From Spirogloea muscicola (Eukaryota; Streptophyta; Zygnematophyceae; Spirogloeales; Spirogloeaceae), in contig WELB01000021.1 in NCBI GenBank assembly GCA_009602725.1, positions 741,502-805,501 on the forward strand: 64,000 nt of DNA. The letters run 5' to 3'. Positions 58,926 through 64,000 of the stretch are shown in pieces. The position numbers and the translations under genes were made by a program. Position 1 is the first letter of the stretch. Every line of letters starts with the position of its first letter. The notes beneath the pieces are model-generated. The model was not told the origin of the DNA, did no database searches, and saw only the letters and a list, made by a program, of their open reading frames with translations.

Positions 58926-59387
58926 GGCGCGCGAGAGCGCAGGCGGCTCTAGCAGGGCAGGGAAGCGAGGACGGCTGCTGGCAGCGGTCAAGGGCGCAGT
59001 AGTTGCCTTGGAAGGAGCGCCGCTTCCGGCGACGTCGACGGCAGTCTTCTACGGCCGCTGTCCCTGACGTGGATCGACCGACCCGGTGTAAATGGCTCCT
59101 AGCCAGCGCCACTGTGTGGCAAATGTGTGGCAAACGGCGCCTCTTCGTCCTCAACGGGGGCAACAGGCGTCCTAGTCAGCGCTCGATGTGGCGCCTCCGT
59201 GGCGGGCCCCCGCGTCCGGGCACGCAAAGTTGTGACCCTCGGCCGTTCCATGTACACCGCGCGACACGTACCCCTTGGCGCGACCGCCCGACCCAAGTGC
59301 GAGTTGGCACTTCCCCGGCCCTAAATGTCAGCTGGAGCTTTCCATGGGCCCGTCGCGCCGCCTCGCGGCTCGCGCGCGGCGGCCCAA

Positions 59388-62084
59388 ATGAGCGCCACCG
59401 GCGGCCGCNGGCGGTGGTGGCGGCGGCCTCGGGGCCCCAGCTGTGGCTGCCGACGGGGGGCCCCGCCTGCGCCCGCCTGCTGGCCTGCGCCCGCCTGCTG
59501 GCCTGCGCCGCGCTGGTCGTCATCCTTGCCGCCACCGGCCTGCCCTACCTTCTCGTCGGCGACGGCTTGCAGGTGCCGCCGCAGGCGACTACCCGCCACC
59601 CTGCCAGCCTCATCCCATCTCGGGCGCAGCCCGAGATGCTTCATGCTGAGCAGAAGGAGGCCCCGTCCCGCAGGCGAGCGGCGCGGCGTCGCGGGCGGCG
59701 GCGGCGGCGCGTGACGCCGCAGGACCGCCTTCCCCGTCTTCCGAGCCCACGCTGTTGGACGAGGAGCGCATCTCCACTGTGCACAGCGCCAAGGTGGGCG
59801 GCGCATCCTGCCGTTGCCACCGCCTAATGATAGCATGGCAGAAAGGCCTGCGTGCTGCCGGCGTGTCAGCTCGGAGCGTCTGCAGCGTCTGCAATGCTAA
59901 ACTCTAAACCCTAAACCCTGAACCCCAAACCCTCACCCTAAGTCGCTAAACCCTAGCTTATAAATGGCAGAGCGGCACGCTCAGCTCGTTGAAGTTGCGC
60001 AGCTTGAGCAGTGACCTCACCTGAGGCTGATTCCTTACCAATGCCAAGTAGCTCAACAGCGTCAGCTTCCGCGCCCTCTTGCAGTTCAACAGCGTGGCCA
60101 TCTGTCTTGTTGGCGGGGCGCGCATGTTTGAGCTCACTGGACCCACCATCAAGCAGCATGTGCTACGTGCGTTCGAGGCTGCTGACATCCTCATCAATGT
60201 GCCGGTGGATGAGAACACACACAAGATGACTGTCCTGCTTGGGGCACAAAACCTCGTCTCACTGCGCTTCTTCGCGCAGACGCCCATTGGGGACCTCGAC
60301 GCTGCAAAGGCCGTGCTCATGGCATCAGGGTCCCCAAACGGCCTGCAGGTGGAATACAGTAAGCCCTTATCCTGGGAGCACAAGATTTTCGCTTGAGGGT
60401 CTCGACGTCAGGAGCTGTAGATTTTTTCCAGATCCATACAGCTCTTCACGGACTGCTATTGTGTGCATGTCAGGCAAGTACGATGCCCTGAAGAACCTGA
60501 GACAATGATGTTTATGTGTCATGTCGAGGTTTAAGAGTTGGTGTGTTTATATTCTTCTTGTATATATTCTGCTCATCTGGCACTGCTCGCCCTGTCCTTG
60601 GGTGCCCGCCTGCCGCGCTTCTGCAGGGCCTGCTGCAGTATTTCAACCTCGTTGAAGGCTGCCTGAAGCTGATCAGCGACCGAGAGACAGCAGCTGGGGT
60701 GAGCTACAGTTGGGTGCTGCGTACACGTGTGGACACGTTCTGGACGGGACCACCACACACGTTGGCGGCGTACAGTCCACGCAAGTACACTGTGCCGCAT
60801 GGCTGCAGCTACGGCGGCTACAACGACCGCTTTGGCATGGGAGACATGAACACAAGCAGCGCTGCACTGGCGCGGTTGAGCCTGCTACCCGAGATCCAGC
60901 GCGCTGGCTACAGATCGCTAAACTCGGAAAGAGCATTTCGAGCGCAGCTGGAGGTGCGTGGCGTGGCGGTTGCAAAGGTTGACCTTCCCTTCTGCGTGCT
61001 GAGCATGCGGCGCTATGGCTGGCCGCGTGGCGTGCAAGTTGTGTCACTGAGCAGCCGGGGATTCATGAACGGCGCCAAGTGCCGGCCATGCAAACCAGCG
61101 GCCGTTGGCGACGAGGCACTAGCACTGGTGCGCGTCGTGGACGGCGATTGGGCTGACCACGGCGACGGCGTGGAATTGTGCGACCCACGTGGGCCCTGGA
61201 AAGCTGGCTGGGAGGCCATCTTCGATGCAGCGGCTGGCCCCGAGGCTGCTGCATTGCGCCTTGATGTCGATGCGCGGGGCTATGGCAGGTGCGTCACCGA
61301 GATGGCAGCCCTGCAGGGCTCCGCAGCAGCCTACGATGGCCCGACGCCGGAGCTGATCTGCCTTCACGGCCGTCTGGGCGCCACATCAATCACGGGCTCT
61401 GGCGCCGGTCAGTGGCCAGCCTTCCTCAACGGGTTCCTTGGCAACAGCAGTGTCGTGTATTCGGGTGGCATCGGTGAGGACCTGTCATGGGAGTCGACAG
61501 TACCCGGGCGGTACAATTGCACAGTGCACGCCTTCGATGCCACGCCGCTTGGCGCCCCCTCTCAGGAGCTCATTGGCGCGCAATTGTTGCCCGACAACGT
61601 TGTCATCCACGACGCCTGCCTGGGGGCGCACAACGGCAATGCGACTGTGCGCGCCGTGTTGCAATCTGGAAAGCCGGTGGGCACCTTCACAATACTGCCG
61701 GCTGTTGCGGCACCGTATGAGCTCGGGCCCCAGCAGGTTGCTGTCCAGGTGACGACACTGGCGGCGGCAATGGCTAGCCTTGGCCATGCCCGTGTGGACG
61801 TGCTCAAGCTGTCTGTGGAGGGGGCGGAATTTGAAATGATCGAGGCGTGGGGTGCAAGCGACGCGCCGCCGCGAGTGTGCCAGCTCCTTGTCTCCTTCGC
61901 GAGCAGGTGGCTAGGCGCACAGGGCATAGCTCTCCGTGATGCAGCAGTGACAACTCTGCAGCGCCTTGGGCTCGAACTTGTCTCTTGCGTGCAACGGGCG
62001 GCTGATGGCAGCCCCAGCAAGTGCGTCTTCTTGTCACCATCTGAGTGCAAGTCCGGCATGTTCCGGCACGTCATGGAGACGTGA
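59388..62084 (+). CDS. DUF7796 plus METTL24/FkbM-like methyltransferase fusion, type II membrane protein
   Basis: The 3' exons are firm: 60085-60348 (88 codons) and 60627-62084 (stop), joined GGCCTGCAG|GGCCTGCTG. Both are phase 0 and together restore the conserved SPNG(L/I)QGLLQYFNLVEG of plant DUF7796 proteins. Conserved blocks are CLVGGARMFELTGP, VLRTRVDTFWTGP, SYGGYNDRFGMGDMNTS, LNSERAFRAQL and GAKCRPCK. The last 250 residues follow METTL24-like methyltransferases (SVVYSGGIGEDLSW, VHAFDATP, DVLKLSVEGAEFEMIEAW). The usual acidic residue in K-(D/V)-EG is Ser here. Upstream, 59674-59793 is in phase (ends ISTVHSAK|GTGGGC). A likely first exon ending at 59572 (TTGCAG|GTGCCG) holds a membrane anchor (LLACAALVVILAATGLPYLL). 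The start is undecided: ATG 59388 is in another frame, and an N at 59409 lies between. A Golgi role on glycans is an inference. Confidence 0.8.
59897..59955. repeat. Interstitial telomere-like tract (CCCTAAA)n
   Basis: Degenerate CTAAACCCTAAACCCTGAAC-type repeats of the plant heptamer (TTTAGGG on the other strand) cover about 59 bases. It lies inside the predicted intron 59794-60084 of the DUF7796 gene and just before a TATAAAT at 59959-59965. It is not a chromosome end because coding sequence continues on both sides. Confidence 0.85.
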
Positions 62085-62394
62085 CAACCTTTCCACCCCT
62101 CCGCTTTCCGAGGGATGGCAATGACCTGCTGCCTGTCATTGCTTGCTTTTGGCCACCATCATCCCCCCAATCTCCCTCTACCTTGGCGCTCCGCAAGTCG
62201 CACTTGCTAGCAATTCCGCTGCCGGAAAAGGCGGGCGTAAGCAGCTGCAGCTCATGCCGTTGTGCAACAGTGCGGGCCGGCCCTTCCTGGGGACTGGGAA
62301 GAGCAGCGGCCGAATTGGGGAGGTCGATGCAACCTTGTAGCGCCTCTCTTCTCGGTGTTTGTGAGCTCGTCAGCGCTGCGTGGAGCTTTGCACT

Positions 62395-62975
62395 TGCTGA
62401 GTTGAGGTTATTGAGAGCCCCCTTGCTGACGTCCTAGACACCAGTATCCTGCTTTTTGCGCCATCCGGCCGTTTCAGACCTTGTCCATTCCTTTGGGCTG
62501 GCCTCTCACAGCTATTGCTGACACTCGGGAAGAGCTGTTTTCTTTCACCTGGGAGTTGCTGATGGCAGCAGCGGCAGGCCAATGCGCCGGGCAGGGATGG
62601 GGGTGAGATGGGATGAGGGCGTCAGGGCAACAAAGACGACGCCGCTGATGGCGCACTCCGGGGTTGCCGGCTTTGGCGGGAACGGCCCGTCTGGTCAGTT
62701 CGTCGACACTCAGAGAAAGAAAGGACGCTTCCAGGAGAGGGCGGTGGCTGTGAGAAGAAGTGGCTCTCCAAAGGCAGCCAGCGTGCTGCTGCCGTCGTCG
62801 CGCCAGCGAAGGCGTGCTGACAGCGAGCTGCTGGCGAGTGTCAATACAAGCGGACGAGCAGGCTCGTCCATGGCTCACGGCTGCCATGAGAGACAGATCT
62901 TCCAACGTAAGGCAATGGCTGTGAGAGGCCAGCCCAGGGGTTAACGCAAGGTTTGTAAGGGCCGGAAGGCGCAAA
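62395..62975. repeat. LINE type A ends downstream of the DUF7796 gene
   Basis: 62395-62550 (+) has the LINE stop region, the spacer TTTTTGCGCCATCCGGCC and the core TTTGGGCTGGCCTCTCACAG. It is the closest match in the window to the copy at 400-540. Reversed cores lie at about 62733-62755 and 62900-62975. None carries more than scraps of coding sequence. Confidence 0.6.
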
Positions 62976-62999
62976 AAAGCAGCAACAATGCTTCCCTTT

Positions 63000-64000
63000 T
63001 GCGGCGGGCAGCAAATCGCGGCGGGGGCATGCCGCGGCGGCGCGGTGGCGCTCGGCTTCGCTTTGTCGTCTCGTCGGGTTCGGGACGGGCTCCGTTTCGT
63101 TGGGGGAGTCTTCAACGCGCGCGAAGGCGGGAACGCGCCGCGTCGGTATCCTGTCGATGCCTCAGCTTTGCACGCGGACAGCCGCTCACATCGCCCGCCG
63201 GATGTTCGACGTCACTTCTCATTCATGGTGGTTATCAATCGGAAGAGTCTTCCTTCCATTCCCTCTGCTTTGCGCTTTCCGCTTGAGTTGGCCTCCATCT
63301 CAACTCATGCAAATAGCGAGCTTCTTCATGTCCGCTTCATCGCTGTTTCAAGAAGAGGCGCCTTTGGGATTGCTAGTGGGCGTTGAGGGCCAGTAGTGTT
63401 GACACATTCTGAATTCACTGAATCAGAGCACTTCAGCTTAGTGGCAAGGATACGCTGCATCTTGCACACCCTGCACAATACGGTAAGCAGTTTGTGGTCT
63501 GGTTCTCACAACCAGGCAACTCTTCAGGCCAATTACGGAGGCAGGTCCGTCCTGCTACTTGCTCGAGAATGAAGATGCCTACTGACTGCTTCCAAAGGGT
63601 CCTACTGACCATTCTAGAACTTGCCCACGCCCGCAAAGTTGGCAATCTTCTCCTCGCCCGGCCCTACAAGAGACCTTTACGTATTTGAACTTCTACTTGG
63701 CAGAGGCTTTCTGCAGCTTGATATTTTCGAGTCCATTCGAACTTTATCAAGCAAACAGTCCCCCGAAAATTGATCAAAGCCCTGTCATTGGCCTTCAACG
63801 GTCCTCTGCAGCAGCTGCAGCACAACTCTGGTCTCGGGAGAGGTAGGCTGTGGAGGCTGGGTAACGACCTTGACATGATCTTGACTTCTTGCTGGGCGCT
63901 GGGCACTGGAGCTGGTGACAAGTGCTGAGGTCGCTAGAGGCTCCAAGCTTCAAGCAGCAAGCTATGCATCATGCAACAAGATCCATCTCACAGGGAACGA
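63000..64000. other. No assigned gene; possible helix exon at the edge
   Basis: On the minus strand 63680-63880 is open (RALINFRGTVCLIKFEWTRK, then ESLCQVEVQIRK) and ends at a donor-like AAAG|GTCTCT, again with the Cys..Lys|GT type of ending. It could be another member of the orphan exon group, cut by the window edge. The GC-rich part 63.0-63.2 kb has overlapping frames without motifs. Confidence 0.3.

Noticed and set aside
59003-59827. A 274-codon plus-strand frame over the whole upstream GC-rich region
   Set aside because: Only its part with the membrane anchor makes sense as an exon; the rest is Arg/Pro-rich GC-driven sequence without a start codon in context.
59321-59836. A 171-codon minus-strand frame opposite the DUF7796 gene's first exons
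   Set aside because: Arg/Gly/Ala bias typical of antisense GC-rich DNA; the plus strand has phase-matched exons leading into a conserved domain.
59897-59955. A chromosome end
   Set aside because: The tract is short, degenerate and internal, with coding sequence on both sides.
60049-60084. ATG at about 60040 as the start of the DUF7796 protein
   Set aside because: It is in a different frame from the conserved CLVGGAR block, and an in-frame stop at 60049 precedes that block; the sequence before 60085 is a polypyrimidine acceptor.

Overview
The window looks like nuclear DNA from the green plant lineage, most likely a repeat-rich green alga. A WRKY transcription factor, a DUF7796-type protein fused to a METTL24/FkbM-like methyltransferase domain and a plant-type TTTAGGG telomere-like tract point that way. 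Genes are split by short introns (about 180-290 bp) with GT-AG borders. No operons, tRNA, rRNA or CRISPR arrays were seen. Species cannot be named from the sequence.

Three genes are well supported: a secreted PstS-like phosphate-binding protein (22.5-23.7 kb, + strand, two exons), a WRKY factor (43.8-45.7 kb, - strand, three exons whose phases all join) and a membrane-anchored DUF7796/METTL24-like protein (59.4-62.1 kb, + strand). A fourth gene of unknown function (37.9-40.0 kb, + strand) has two firmly joined introns and a less certain 3' half. Several helix-rich exons with similar borders occur alone at 2.8, 4.9, 12.7, 27.5, 31.0 and 58.2 kb and may be remnants of one gene family. Two of them sit in a diverged 1.7 kb duplicated pair (25.9-27.6 and 29.4-31.1 kb).

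Much of the rest is transposon debris. The main player is a non-LTR retrotransposon (LINE). Its C-terminal coding end and 3' tail occur dozens of times, mostly strongly 5'-truncated and in both orientations. Two tail types can be told apart. Tail A has a GGGCTGGC...CAGCC hairpin core; tail B has a TTGGCC-N5-GGCC core. The longest copies are at 9.3-10.9 kb (-) and 52.9-54.0 kb (+). A three-unit tandem array at 36.3-37.6 kb is built from LINE tail sequence and carries a near-perfect palindrome in each unit. Broken Copia-type LTR retrotransposon remains lie at 25.3-25.9 and 41.3-43.1 kb.

The layout is thus a few compact host genes, each with its own promoter region (GC-rich or G-rich upstream sequence), set in a sea of old LINE ends. 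The genes do not form an evident pathway. Long stretches (13.2-15.3, 16.1-18.5, 31.2-33.0, 49.2-51.3 and 54.1-57.4 kb) hold nothing I can assign with confidence.
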